The notes below the pieces were generated by a model. That model worked only from the letters and a program-made list of their open reading frames with translations, was not told where the DNA came from and searched no databases. Shown here in pieces: positions 23,191-35,671 of a stretch of DNA of 64,000 nucleotides. This DNA comes from Chrysopilus asiliformis (lineage: Eukaryota > Arthropoda > Insecta > Diptera > Rhagionidae), in NCBI GenBank assembly GCA_964034945.1, contig OZ035960.1, forward strand, positions 52,818,706 through 52,882,705, given 5' to 3'. The translations under genes and the position numbers were made by a program. Numbering within the stretch: position 1 is the first letter of the stretch; every line of letters starts with the position of its first letter.

Positions 23191-23309
23191 TGCAACTCTA
23201 TATGTCTATCATAACACTTTCAATGCAGGTCATAAAATTATAAAAATACAAAGATTGACGTCTAAGAGCAGGTTTTAACCAGCCAGCATTTTATAACACT
23301 TCGAAATTG

Positions 23310-23715
23310 TATTAAATAAAATATATCACTACTTTGCTTCCCTGTTTAACGTTTTTTGTATAAATTTTAGAAAACCAAAAAACCATAAATAACTTAAAAA
23401 CTTTTGGGAAAAAACGTTATCCTTACAGGACCTTCCGTTTCGAATTTTGAAAATCTAATACCGGATTAGTGGTCAGCGACCCTGAAAATCGTCCAAAGCC
23501 AGTTTTTGTGAGGAAAAATGGGAAAAAGGATATTTATTATCCTTACAGGACCTACCGTTTCGAATTTTAAAAATCTAACATAGCTAAAAACTTGCTCCTG
23601 GCAACGCAGATCATTTTGCAAAAAACCGCGTAAAAATCGGTCCAGTAGTTTTTGAGTTTTGTAATCTCAAATCAACAGACCAACCAACCAACAAACTTCC
23701 ATTTTTATATATATA
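23310..23715 (+). repeat. Family D repeat copy
   Basis: It shares with 32.85-33.35 kb (reversed) the order: gtataaattttagaa..ccaaaaaaccataaataactt, two modules of ttatccttacaggacc..ccgtttcgaatttt, ggcaacgcagatcattttgc, aaatcggtccagtag, and a tail of gacc/aacc repeats ending in a TA run. Confidence 0.75.
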
Positions 23716-24284
23716 GCTTAATGAAAACGCCGCTAGCGCCTCAATACGGGTACTTACGGCAACAAAACCATATATGGAATTAAAGGTAATTGTTGTGGCT
23801 ATAACTTAAAAAAAATTTCAACTTGACGTCTGTTGACGGGCACAAGTTATGATTTTTCAAACTTCAAATTTAGATGAAAAAAGTGTTCCTAATAAATATT
23901 TAATTATAATTAACTTAAAAATAGTTGAGGTTCCAAATTAACTCAGAATTATAGGGAAAGATCCACTCATTCAAATAAAAAAAAACGAATGTAAAATCTT
24001 AGAAAATGTGAAAGTTGTGTTCACTTAAAGTTGGTAAAAAATCAAGAAATTTACTTTTTGGCAAAATTTAAAAAAAGTTTCTAGTTCAATGCTTCCGCAA
24101 AGACACATTTTTAAAGATATTGACCTAATATTTTTTATTCCCGACTTTTGAACTATTTACTATCAAATTTGATCAAAAAAAATCAAATTGGTTACCACAA
24201 AAAAATTGAATTTTGGCCAATGGATTTTAATCCTGAACCACTGTACGCCGGTACTAAACTCCATACAAAGCGAGACGAAGGAGG

Positions 24285-24745
24285 TTGAAAATTTTCGTGA
24301 CGTTTTTTTATGGACAGTCCCTTACCATAATTGGAACAAATATACAGATTAGAATAAATACAAACTCCAGGCAGAAAATATTGAATTACAATCTAAAGAA
24401 TGCTTTTTTGCCCTTTTTGCATATGACATCAATGGCAATTTTTTTCCTCGTAAATGTTATAAAAATGAAGTCATAATAGTCCTCTCATATAAAAACTTCC
24501 ATCAATTCTACTACAATTAATCATTTACAAAAGCTGTATTCGTTTTGTAATTTCAAAATGTATTCAATGTGAAAAGTACCAAATCGTGTTTAATGTGGAG
24601 CTGAACACAAGAACATATTGTCACATATTTTACGATGGTAGCATGATACGCCTTAGTATGTATAGAACGATCACCAGTAGCACAAAATAGGATGGAATCT
24701 GATTTGAATGAATGAAGGAACATTTGTGGCTGAGATACATCAATC
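24285..24745. other. No gene recognised
   Basis: AT-rich DNA between the TIR element and the receptor-like relic. Frames here are short and without motifs. Confidence 0.4.
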
Positions 24746-25189
24746 TTAGTAATCCGCGAAAGCATTCATCATCGACTTCAACAGTAAAATTGACAGTAAT
24801 TTGTGCAACCTGTTTCCCAACAAACATAACCGAATCATATCACATAGCTCGTACTACCGATCGTACATATCGTCAAACCGAAATTCACAGAAATACATAA
24901 AAAATGTGATGAATGTATCGAAGCCCAGAAATTCTCTCGCTTCAGCGATATTGATTGACGTTAACAACTTGTCCATCATTCCAATGTAATGTTTCGCAAC
25001 AAAGCAATAAACGAAAATGAATATCCCAGGCAAATTTCTATCAGCTAGCGGATGATAAAAGGATTCGAATGATCCTACAGGCAACTGGCTGGATATATAC
25101 GATTGCGTATGGTACATCATCGGAAAGACAATCAATATAAGGGCTGTTGAATCACCATTATCTGTGAACGTATTGCAACTGTAATACAC
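24746..25189 (-). pseudogene. Possible decayed membrane-receptor (odorant-receptor-like) fragment
   Basis: One frame runs 148 codons with a single internal TAG (24856-24854). Before it are hydrophobic stretches and a segment (about residues 36-75) with LPVGSFESFYHPLADRNLPG then IFIFVYCFVAKHYIGMMDKLL. After the stop the frame continues YELCDMIRLCLLGN. The order of an LP.....YPL-like turn, a membrane helix, D.L and a downstream C-rich helix recalls insect odorant receptors. An acceptor-like gtgtattacag sits at the upstream end. No start and no conserved C-terminus are seen. Another multi-pass membrane protein, or chance, is possible. Confidence 0.25.
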
Positions 25190-25389
25190 CAGTCAGCAAT
25201 ATCTAAAAGTGGATGTAAAGTATCCACACTCTATACATGCAATGTTATATAGATTATCTTACACAGTTTAAAAAATTTGACATATTTTCCATTTTACTTA
25301 TTTAACACTAAACGTACCGAGTAACAGCTAAAATGACGGATTATTCGGAAAAACTAGATATATAGTAAATGTTTTAATTAGGATTTTAT

Positions 25390-25690
25390 GAGGTATGGGG
25401 AAATGCGTGTTTTGATTGAATTTTTGAATAGGGAAAGATTATGTAAAATAACATCCCAAACACATTTTGCTTTAGGTACTGTAATTTTCGATATAACTCA
25501 CCGTTTTCGAGAAAATAGCAAAATACTATTTTATTTAAAGAAAGGAAGGGGAGAGGAATGGTCTGATTTTGCACATTCAATAACCTTTTTGTGTCCAATG
25601 ATTAGTTCGATGTGTTACAAACGGTATACTAAATCTAATATTCTTCTAACTATATGATTCGCATATAGAGTATAAAAAGTTAGAAATTCT
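25390..25690 (+). repeat. Proto-microsatellite repeat, subfamily B copy
   Basis: It carries caccgttttcgagaaaatag, then gatgtgttacaaacggtata and the terminal tatatgattcgcatatagag / tataaaaagtta stem, matching the tails at about 0.72-0.80 and 48.9 kb. It has no GTCY tract. Confidence 0.6.
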
Positions 25691-25755
25691 GCACGAACTT
25701 TTTTCTATGGGTTTTAAAAATACTCTCTATACAAATTAATGATGTTTAAGCTATA

Positions 25756-26602
25756 AAGTTAAGTGCACACGATATGATCACTGTTCATATTTCTGAACAT
25801 ACGCATATGTTGCTTATAAGCTTCAAATGCTCATATGTTCATACAATATATGAAAGGTGTTCACACGATATGAACATTTTGTCCCAAAGCTTCAAATTTT
25901 TAGGTGTGTTCATATGTGCTCAAATGCATTGTGTTCATATTTTTTCTGCGCGTATGAACACTGTTCAGACGATATGAACGTTTTGTTCAAATTACAGATA
26001 TGATCAATTTTTAAGAACATTTGAGCACACAACACAACAAATTACAAAACTGTCGAAAACTTTTTTTTTTGTGTCATATGCCAGGAGCTTGGAGGCGAAG
26101 ACCAAACTGGTCCGTGTTTTAAAATCCATGAACAGAAAAGTTCAAATTCGAATCGAATTATTTTACCCTGAGTGGGATTTGAACCACTGCTCATTGGATC
26201 ACAAGGCAAGCACTAAGCTGACTGAGCTATCCACGCCACAAATCTAAAACCTACTAGACCCAAATAAAAACCAGAAAACATGAATTTACGTACAAATTTG
26301 ACTCAAAATTTTACATTTGAACATCTTGAAAACTTAGCCCATGTTCAAATGTTACAGTGTGTTCATATCTGTGATCATACGTCCGAATTTTACAAACTGG
26401 GCTCATACGGTCCCAAAATAGTGTTCACACGGTATGAACAGGTCGTGTTCATACGTTTGCTCACGGTATGTTCAAATGTGTTCATATGCCTTGTGTTCAT
26501 TAATATGAACACAAAAATATGGTGTTCAGACGATATGAACACGTTTGGGACACTTTTTTGCTCAAAAATATGAACAGTGATCATATCGTGTGCACTTACC
26601 TT
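25756..26602. mobile_element. TIR element rich in gttcatatg motifs, flanked by TA
   Basis: aagtgcacacgatatgatca at the left is inverted at the right (tgatcatatcgtgtgcactt), about 33 bp of near-perfect TIR. TA lies on both sides (25754-25755, 26603-26604). About twenty gttcatat/atatgaac motifs in both orientations fill the interior. It contains a tRNA-like segment. No transposase. Confidence 0.8.
26165..26241 (-). repeat. tRNA-like segment (SINE head or tRNA relic)
   Basis: The minus strand reads gcgtggatagctcagtcagc (A-box-like), then cagtggttcaaatcccactc (B box GGTTCAAATCC). The T-stem pairs poorly and no clean cloverleaf forms, so a SINE head or tRNA pseudogene is likelier than a functional tRNA. 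It lies inside the TA-flanked TIR element. Confidence 0.6.
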
Positions 26603-27032
26603 TAGTATTCATTTAAAACAAAAAAAAAATTAAAAATTTTATTTTTTTTCAAATACGTCTACTGTGGTCCAGCTTTTTACTCAAAAAATCAAAATTGGGT
26701 CAAAAATGCACTTAATGGTGCACTGAATGAGAATAGAGTGTTGAAAATAAATAAATAAAGACAATTCAATTTTTTTAGCATGATGCCATATGGCATCAAA
26801 ATACCGAAAGGGTTAATTAACTTTTTTTCTCCTACGCTAAGGAGTTAACATACAATGACCGTTTTTTTGTGATTTTCTCGAAAACGGGAGGAAAAATATA
26901 ACTTAGTAGGAAAAAACTTATCAGATTGTAAATACAGAAAAAAATTAAAATTCTTATAATGGTTATTTCACGAATTAAATATGTAGTTAAATTATTGAAT
27001 TATTGTAATACCGAGCAATACTAATATTAGTT

Positions 27033-27596
27033 TAAAACATAACAAAAGCTATAATTGCCAATCTGGCAATTATTGAAAACCCGTATGGTGATTTAAGTGA
27101 AAAGCGAACAGTTGTATCAAAATTCCACTATGAAGTCAAATTTTCCAATAAGATTTTTTAAAATTTATTCCAATCGGATTTTCATGTATGGGAGTTTTAT
27201 GTAGAATCATATCCTAAATAACTTTTGTTCTTGAACTTTTTTGATAAAATTCACCGTTTTTGAGATATTCAGAAAAAATGTTTTCGTTCGTATGGGGGGT
27301 ACCCCCCCTAATGGTCCATTTTTGCCCATTAACGAACTTAGCCTCACATTTTACGAAAAACGGATCTGTGCAAAATTTCAAGTCTCTAGCTCAATCCGTG
27401 CGCCCGCAATCCGCGCCACAGACAGACGGACAGACGGACGGACGGACAGACGGACGGACGGACATGCAAAAATTAAATATTTTTATCATTCTAAACACAC
27501 TGGTGTAATTCATTTTTTTGTGCGATGACGGGATCTTGGCGTTACAAACGGTAAGGCAAAGTTAATATACCCTTTGGTTTCACCATACGGGTATAA
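27033..27596 (+). mobile_element. Mini-me-like element, copy 2
   Basis: It runs from aaaacataacaaaagctata, through the ttgccaatctggcaa palindrome, cccgtatggtga and a ttttgagatattcagaaaaa phrase, to a tract of gacg/gaca repeats (27421-27463). It ends with ggcaaagttaatataccctt and tcaccatacgggtata. The terminal ataccc..gggtat can form a stem. Length is about 560 bp. Confidence 0.85.
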
Positions 27597-28016
27597 AAAT
27601 ACACGTTTTTTATTATATTACGTCTGTAGGAAACTTTTTAATGCATCCAATTTTTAACAGTGTATTTTTTTTTGTTCTGTCTCACCGCACTGTAGAAGGT
27701 AGATAATTGTAAAGCTATGAACCACTCCGTGTTCGAAAAGAATCCATGTCATATATTTGGCAGAATGCCCCAACAATTTATGTACCACAAAAATATCCAA
27801 ATAACCTGGACAGGGTTTCCTTTGTTTTCATTTGTTGTTATCATTGACGATGTTCTTGCTATTACTTGTACTGGACGTGAGCATACGTATGTCGAATTCT
27901 TGTTTTACATAATGTTTCTTGTTTCTATGTCAAAAATATCGAAGAGGCTATTTGTCAAATTAATTTTCAAGGCTTGATAGCTACTTTCTATCTTCTGTCT
28001 ATATATTTTCTATATA

Positions 28017-28190
28017 CAGTGTAGTCATTTTATAAGAACACTGCAAATGTAGGCTAAATTTGTGCGCTTAAGCGGGTTTTTCTTTTAAGCGGTGTGTTTA
28101 ACTTTGAGGTGCATTAAGAATGTCACAAGAAATTATGCTTTTAAGCGGGATGTTCTTTTAAGCCATAGTGCTCTTTAGCGGACTCCGCTG
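28017..28190. mobile_element. 174-bp pogo/Tigger-type MITE
   Basis: The ends are CAGTGTAGTCA and inverted CAGCGGAGTCC, set in TATA on both sides (TA duplication). Inside, ttaagcggg/ttaagcggtg motifs repeat, as in other Tigger-like ends. Confidence 0.7.
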
Positions 28191-29639
28191 TATATAAAAT
28201 TCTTTTTCTGTTTGTACATTTAGATATTTTGTTTTTACCAGTTATAATTAGAGTGACCATACGTCCCGATATAGCTGTGACGGTCCCGGATTTAGACATG
28301 TTATTCCGGCGTCCTAGAAACTAAACTTTTGTCCCGGAATTATGCAATCAAATTATGTAATTTCATAACCCTACAAATTTTGACATCTAAACCCAAAAAT
28401 TTTCGCCTGCTGCACAGCGTCTTTCAAAACTATCAAAATTTTGCTGAGGCTTTAGTTCAATTTGTGACTGTTTGTTTGTTTGTTACCGCATTACGTTAAA
28501 ACCGCTAGTTTAATGATATATTAGCATGAAAAATAGGTAATACATGTTTTTGAAAGACCGCTCCCTCTACCCGTTCCCATACAAATTGAACAGTTTTTTG
28601 TGATTTTCTCGAAAACGGCGCATCCTATTGCAAATATTGAAAAGAAAAAATGTATATAGATCGTGATTTTACATAACTGTAAAGCGATTGAGATTTGGAT
28701 TCCTAGATACAAACACTGTAATATAAAGGAAGTATCGGCAGAGTCCAGAATAACAACAATCTATTGTCAATTCAAGTAATTCGAATTCTACCTCTTTATC
28801 AAAAACGATTTCAAATTTATCAATAGAATTTTTTTTAGAGTCTTGTTTTCTTCCTTCAGTAGAATATAACAAGTAACACATCTTTTTGTATTTTAAACTT
28901 TTGTCGGAACATCCGCATTAAGTTAATCTTGCTCCCTTTTTACTATTCTCGGTATAACGTTTATGTCCTTGCACAAAACACCGTATGCCACGTGCACAGG
29001 GAAGCAATTTTAAGTATGTCATCAAAAAACTTTTCTGTTCTGGCCTCTTTCACTCAATTTTACGGATCATTAAGAACATTAAATTAACTTGGAAACACTG
29101 CAAAGTCTGCAGGTTGGACGCTATCATCTCTACTTTCCAATTTTTTTTTCTTTCTGGAAACATTTTTCTACATGTTTTTTTTGTATACACCGTAGTTTCG
29201 CTTCTCATTTTATTTTCTTTTTCTATTTCCAGGAAGGACAAAAACTTGAATGGCTATATTTTGCATAGACTTTGCGACAAAGCCCTTAAAGTTATGCCAT
29301 AAAATATAAAGAAGTTTTGAAAAATTTTCAACTTTTATCAAGAACTCTGGAAAATGAATAAAGGGATAAATCTGGAAGTATGCATAAGTTTGGCCTGAGT
29401 AAAAAAAAAGTACAACAACTTTATAAACTATACCATATTCGCCTTAAAAGTAAAAGAAGTTACCTGTGGAAAATTTATCTTATTATTAAATCATTACATT
29501 TTGCACGGCAAGCTTAGCTAAATAAACAAGACTTAACTCATAACTATTGTTATTGGTTTTATCTATAAGCACTTCAACTCATATTAGCCAAAAAAAAATT
29601 CACATCAAAAAATTTTGATAAAAAAAAAATTTGAATTGC
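28191..29639. other. Intergenic DNA, no gene recognised
   Basis: A 105-codon plus-strand frame (28985-29302) is phenylalanine- and isoleucine-rich and matches no family I know. I treat it as chance. A subfamily-B-like gattttctcgaaaacggcgc phrase occurs near 28.6 kb. Confidence 0.4.
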
Positions 29640-30010
29640 AAGTTTTTTAATATTATACACCTTAAAAGTACACTAAAAAGTCTAAAACAAACTAATGTCT
29701 TTGGGTTTTAACATAATTTTTTTAAATCCAATATTTTGATAAAATATCTTATGTGGGCAGCACATGACTTTCTTATACAAAATCTACGTTTGTGCACAAT
29801 TTATCTGGCGAATAAAATATTAGTTTGTATAAAAATATGATTTTTTTTTACAAAATCTGTAAAAGACATTGATTACGGTAAAAGGTAAAAATGTAGAGAA
29901 TTTTAAAACCTTTGCCATTAACTGTTTTTTTTCGAAAAACCGTTAGCTTGCGAGCAATTCGCAAAAATCTATTTTTTTAAATTTTAATGATAATATCTAG
30001 ATAACGATAT
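29640..30010 (+). repeat. Family F repeat with octamer array at its end
   Basis: It shares the cacatgactttcttatacaa, gattacggtaaaaggtaaaa and ttcgaaaaaccgttagctt phrases with 20.64-21.01 kb (reversed). It runs straight into the CAGACTAA array. Confidence 0.65.
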
Positions 30011-30300
30011 CAGACTAACAGACTAACAGACTAACAGACTAACAGACTAACAGACTAACAGACTAACAGACTAACAGACTAACAGACTAACAGACTAACA
30101 GACTAACAGACTAACAGACTAACAGACTAACAGACTAACAGACTAACAGACTAACAGACTAACAGACTAACAGACTAACAGACTAACAGACTAACAGACT
30201 AACAGACTAACAGACTAACAGACTAACAGACTAACAGACTAACAGACTAACAGACTAACAGACTAACAGACTAACAGACTAACAGACTACCAGACTAACA
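30011..30300 (+). repeat. CAGACTAA octamer tandem array 1
   Basis: About 36 head-to-tail copies of an 8-bp unit, almost perfectly homogeneous. The one clear variant (agactacc) is in the penultimate unit. No open frame or TIR. The same unit forms a second array at 60.44 kb. Confidence 0.98.
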
Positions 30301-32252
30301 GGTTGAATTTTTCCGTGTACAAAAGGATGGCTGTAACTCCCCTTTTGTATTAATATTTTGCAAACTTAACCACGTTTTAAACAAACCCCATTTAGAATTT
30401 TGAATTCAATTTTATGTCCAAATAGTTCCTAGTCTGCGCAAATTTAATTCAGAATTTATTAAGCGAATTTTATTCATCTATCACAGAATAAATTCACTTA
30501 GCAAAAGTTGTCAAAATTCGAATTTATTCTGTCAGTTTTACATGAAAAAATTCGAGTTCCGGCGTCTTTCAGGACTAAATTTCTGAATTTTGTGTCGCGG
30601 TGTAAACAGTTGTGCAATATGAATTTAGTATCGAGGAATAAAATTCGCGGAAAAAGTGGCAGGTGTAAACCATCCCTAAAGTTTATTACTCCGAAAACTT
30701 TACAATTCTGATTGCAAACAAAAAGTCGTCAACTTCATTAGATTGAAATTATTCCTAAAAGTAGCAATTCTATCGCCATAAAGGACAAAAAACGATAAGC
30801 TCTCCACCTGAAATTAATGGTCCCAATTATGAGACACAAAATAAATAATTACGGGCATCCAACAAAGTATAGAGAGAATATAAAATGAGAGGATATTTAA
30901 AAGTGAAATTTATTCATTCCATAGAGGTATGGAGATCAAGGTCAGTTCCTTTCATATATAAAGGTATGGCAGCAGCAAAAAATTAAATTAAATGAAGCCC
31001 ATGTGAATGAAATTAAATCATTGAGACATGATCCTCTATTGGGATCATATCTAAAGTCTTGTAAATATTCAACCTGACAGGTACAATTCAATACCTGTAC
31101 GTTTGTTATATACCCGAACTTCTATTTCCTTGAATACCCAAAAGATTCGGATTAACGTGATTGTTGGTTGAAAATGCAAAGGAGCGTGAAATCCTTAACT
31201 ATACGGTTCATGAGCATCGGGTTAGCTCATCATCAATATGGCATATAGACCATACAGGGCACATAATATTATGGTCGAGGTAAGGATGCGTTAAGATACT
31301 TCAAATAAATCTTAATTAGGGTTAATTTGCATGACTATGGGGCAATTTTGCGTATACCTTTGATGGTATAAGTTGAATAAATAGAAATACATCCATTTAC
31401 TTCTAGATACGTACATAGGGTGGTACATAAATATATGATTAGGTGCTTAACAAATTGATACTGATTTGACCTTTTGTAGATAAACATCAAAACCCATGTT
31501 AGCACTGTTAAAAATATTTCGAGAAAATTCAACATAATAATTTATAGTTAAATTCAAGAAAATGTTTATGATTAAATTGATTGTGGTTTTCTATCCATGC
31601 TAACAAACATTTTTATTTTCTTGTACCAAATATAATAAAGTATTTATTTTCTTGTACCAAATATAATAAAGTATAAATGTTCGAAATATAATGTTCGAAC
31701 ATCACAATAATGAATTTGTAAGAGATCAAAAAGAGAACAAACTCCGCCGCAGGAGAAAATTTTTCTGATCCGATAATAAAAAGAAATAAACGACTTTTAA
31801 AACTAAAAGACTCTTTATTTCAAAATAATCTAACAGGGTCTTTGATCGGTTTTCCCGCCAGATCTTTAACACTTAATATAATTGTATAAATAATATAAAG
31901 TTTCTACATAGAACTTGAGCTAACATAAGTACCAATCCAAATACCAAAATACTTTCAGAACTAATTTACAGGTAGCTTTTAATTTTTTAATAGAAATTTT
32001 ACGGCTTATTGGTAGTGGGTCCCTCTTGATTTTTATAATACCGATTCCCAAAATTTCTCATTTTAAAGCCCGGGATTAAAAAATATTTTAGATAAAATAT
32101 TAAATGTTTGCATCAGTGACATTGCGTGCTCAAATCTTTGGTGAAGAATTTTCTATAGATACAATATATCAAATTGATATAGACCCTTTTTAGATCTATT
32201 CTTAAATGTATATTTCCAAAGTTAAGTCAACTCTATTTTCGTTTCTCTTAGA
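30301..32252. other. Intergenic DNA
   Basis: A direct repeat of about 27 bp (tattttcttgtaccaaatat..) occurs twice at 31614-31673. No gene, RNA or TIR pair was recognised. Confidence 0.4.
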
Positions 32253-32410
32253 GAGTGTGTTTACATTAGAACTTTTTTTCAATTTGCTGCGTCTTTCACT
32301 TCGGCCAAATTCTCAGATGGTAAGGGACGGAGTGGAAATGGAAACCAAAAAAAGATTGATTGAGTATCCGGAAAAAGACAAATGAAGAAAGTTCTAATGT
32401 AAACACACTC
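32253..32410. mobile_element. MITE with gagtgtgtttacattagaac ends
   Basis: The left end is inverted at the right (gttctaatgtaaacacactc), giving a 158-bp unit. A further right end (gttctaatgtaaacacgctc) lies at 32572-32591, so a second, overlapping or partly deleted copy occupies about 32411-32600. Confidence 0.75.
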
Positions 32411-32844
32411 AAACTTGCTTAAAAATTTTAGTCACAATCTGGTTTCTGTCTGATTGATGAAAGCTGTTTCGTTTCCATTTGTTGCTGAAACCGGTTTAGC
32501 GAATGACGAAGATGCGAAGCATGAGTGCGAATACCACAGCAAAAGAGCGAAAGCCTCAGCGAATGAAAAAAGTTCTAATGTAAACACGCTCAAACGAATG
32601 ACTTTACCGAAAAAAGTTGCCGAATTTTTCGGGTTTTCTTGTGATCATACACAGCAAAAAATCCTGGAGTACTTTTCAATCCAAAAATTATATTGACGAA
32701 ATCGTAATAGAATTTTGGATTGGAATTTTATAGATTATTGAAAATATTTTCAAATTGTTTGCCTTTCATATTTTAATAATTTTTAATCTATATTGAATTT
32801 AAATACTTTTAATATTAATGTCTAAAATTTCATCAAAAATTTTG

Positions 32845-33345
32845 TAGGTCAAGGATGTTTGTTGGTCTGTTTGTCTGTTGGTCTGTTTGAGATTACAAAA
32901 CTCAAAAACTACTGGACCGATTTTTACGCAGTTTTTTGCAAAATGATCTGCGTTGCCATGAGCGGGTTTTCAGATATGTTAAATTTTCAAAGTTCGAAAC
33001 AGAAGGTCCTGAAAGAATAACGGAAATATCCTTTTTCACGTTTTTCCCTGGAAAATCGGCATTATAGGGTTTCCGGGGTCGCTGATCACGAATCTGGTGT
33101 TGGAATTTCAAAATTCGAAACAGAAGGTCCTGTAAGGATAACTCAAATATCCGTTTTCCAATTTATCTCTCAAAAACTGGCTTTGCGAGGTTTTCGGGGT
33201 CGCTGATTACGAATCCGGCGTTTCAGTTTCAATAACTCTAACGGAAGGTCCTGTAAAGACAACATTCTTTCCCAAAAGTTTTTAAGTTATTTATGGTTTT
33301 TTGGCATTCTAAAATTTATACAAAAAACTTTAAGCTGGCAACGTA
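32845..33345 (-). repeat. Family D repeat copy, reversed
   Basis: Relative to 23.3 kb it is inverted and longer, with three modules of aaggtcctg..ggataac, then tcggggtcgctgat, spaced about 120 bp. At its head are the gttggtctgtttgtctgttg octamer-like tract and the contact phrase actactggaccgatttttac. Confidence 0.75.
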
Positions 33346-33439
33346 GGGTCTGCTAGTACTAAATAAAATAAAACAAAAAAAAATTGAATTAGAACATTGC
33401 ATTGAATTACTATATGTAATAGGTCCAGTGTAATCCAAT

Positions 33440-33880
33440 TTTAATTGGAATTTAATCCATGATTTTTTACCGTGTCTACATAGTGTATTTTTTCGAAAAA
33501 TTTGAAAACTCGAGAACTAATTGAGATAGAAAGTTGACATTTGGCACAGAACAGGCTTTCATCCAAACTTGACAAATGGGAAAAATTGAACCACTTCTTC
33601 GCCCCTCTCCCATGCAAATTGAAAAGATTTTTGCAATTTTCACTATGGAACGACGTTAACAGCTTTCAATTGCAAGAAATCGCATCAAAATCGGTTAAGG
33701 TTTCCTGGTAGAAGTCTAGCCTACAATTTTTGTACATACGTATGTAACACACACACACACAGACACGTTGTGGACTCATTGAACTGAGTCTATGAGTATA
33801 TATCCTGGAAACGTGCGGGGCCCCGATATGATCTCGGTTTTGAAGTTATTTTAATACCTTTCTGATACGTAAAAGGGTAA
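33440..33880 (+). repeat. (CA)n-bearing dispersed repeat
   Basis: Ordered phrases tcgagaactaattgagatag, ttgacatttggcacagaaca, a (CA)7-8 run (33749-33765) and gactcattgaactgagtcta, then ccccgatatgatctcggttt. This layout resembles a class of repeats seen in mosquito genomes (from memory). There is no coding capacity. Confidence 0.5.
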
Positions 33881-35400
33881 AAAACTGTATTTCGTTTGTA
33901 GGCAAAGCAAAGGCACTAAATAAATCTCCTGAGATAGCGAACATTATAAAAACCATAAATCTGTACCTTTGTCAATTTTAATAACGAATATTGTCAATAT
34001 CAAATGTCGCATTGAAAAATTATAGCTACTTAATCAGTCGGTTCTATACGTTCAGTGTTGCTTGCTTGATTGAGTATCCGGAGATTTCATTAAAATTTGT
34101 TGAAGACTTTTTGTCAATCTATATAAACATACATAAGACCCGCCATATCAATACCAATCGACAGTTCACGAAACTGGCAAATGTTGAAATAAAATTCGAC
34201 TATCGAAAGGCATTGAGTTGATTGCTTTAGTCGAAATATTGCCAGCGTTTGAACTTATTGAAAATCTCCTTCGTGTACTTTCCTCATATGATCATCTTTT
34301 TTTGCTGCCGGAAAAATATGTGAAAATTATTTCCGTTTCAGAGTTTTTTTTGCCTGTTCCTTTGAATTCTCTATACACATACCCGAAAATGAGGAAACTA
34401 AACAAGCAAATAAACAAACAAGTCTATATAATATCGAATGAGAAAAGAAGTTGAATAAAAAATGGAAAAACAATAACACAATCCACAACGAATGACGGGA
34501 GAGGCCATAAATCCTGGTTCGTTCGCTCCCGGTATACGTAATACACGTGTTTTATAGCAATTCCTGGAACGTTCTACAGCAATAAATATATTTGATTTGG
34601 AATGCAGCCAGCTTTTCCCTATTAACGTCCACATAGAAACTCTGTGGCACGTAAAGGATTTTAGGTTTAGGATGATATTTTCTCATTCTGGGAAAATCTC
34701 TTTTTCAGATTTTTCAATGCTAACCATATTTTACGATAGTTCTATTAATTTCGTTTTTGTCTTTTTGCATTTCCCATTCAATCTTTCGTACATATCACCG
34801 TATATTCCCGTTTCTTTGCTTGTACCCGGGTTTGCTACAGATACAAAGTATTTGGAATTTAGAATTTTCCAATACGAAAATCCTATTTTGTATACAGAAA
34901 GGAACTTTTCTAGTTAAAAATTGATCGTTTTAATTATGTTTTTATGCCATTCAATTAATATACTTGTACGAAAATTAATAAATTTTTGGTTTCAAACCGT
35001 TTTATTCTTTGAAAAAAATTGATTTAAAAGATTTTCGTGTTCTGTATTACAAATATAATTATGAATCAATTTCAATATTTTCTAAGCAAATAAATTCTTG
35101 AAAAATTTACACCACAACGGGTATGTAACCTAGTATTCTATATTTATTTATTTATTAAGCTAAAGTACACAGAAACATTCCAATTATACTATAGTATCAA
35201 GTATTAAACAATTTGTTTTCCACTCGATTTTTTAAATTAACAAAAGTGCAATTTTTTAAATTCAAGTTCGAAAAAATAGTGAATACAATTAATCTGATAA
35301 TCGGAGTAGGAATCGTACATATCGTCGGTGTGCAGACAAAACACACTCAGTCAATAATGTTAGTTTCGAGTTTGAACATTTCAAGTTTACAATAAATGTG
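33881..35400. other. Intergenic DNA
   Basis: Only short chance frames (about 34.0-34.9 kb, both strands) without motifs. No repeat boundary recognised. Confidence 0.4.
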
Positions 35401-35671
35401 AAGGGTCTGTCAATAAGGACATAACAATTTTGTATTTTAATAAAATCGCACCCTAAAACTTTTTTTATGATCTGGCAATGCTAAAACCCCAGTCAAGGTT
35501 TACATTTTTATCATGTTGAAGTTCACGAACGAGCAACGTTTGGAAATTATTAAAACTTACTACCGAAATTCTGAGTCGGTGGTCGCAATCGTGTAATCTC
35601 GAGAAATGGTCCGGTCGAATGGCCACCTCGCTCATGCGATTTAACGCCGTTGGATTTCTTTTTATGGGGTT

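Larger units (their letters stand above)
22382..24254. mobile_element. TA-flanked TIR element containing other repeats
   Basis: The left end gtacgacggcgcacagtggt is inverted at the right (accactgtacgccggtac), followed inward by matching ctattggtcaaaattcaat / ttgaattttggccaatgg. TA flanks both ends (22380-22381, 24255-24256). It contains a short tandem repeat and a family D copy. No transposase was recognised. Confidence 0.7.

Noticed and set aside
26165..26241. Functional tRNA gene
   Set aside because: A and B boxes are present, but the T stem and anticodon arm do not pair properly.
28985..29302. 105-codon plus-strand gene
   Set aside because: Phenylalanine/isoleucine-rich AT-driven composition, an overlapping minus-strand frame and no motifs.
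30011..30300. CRISPR array
   Set aside because: Uniform 8-bp head-to-tail units without spacers, in a eukaryotic context.
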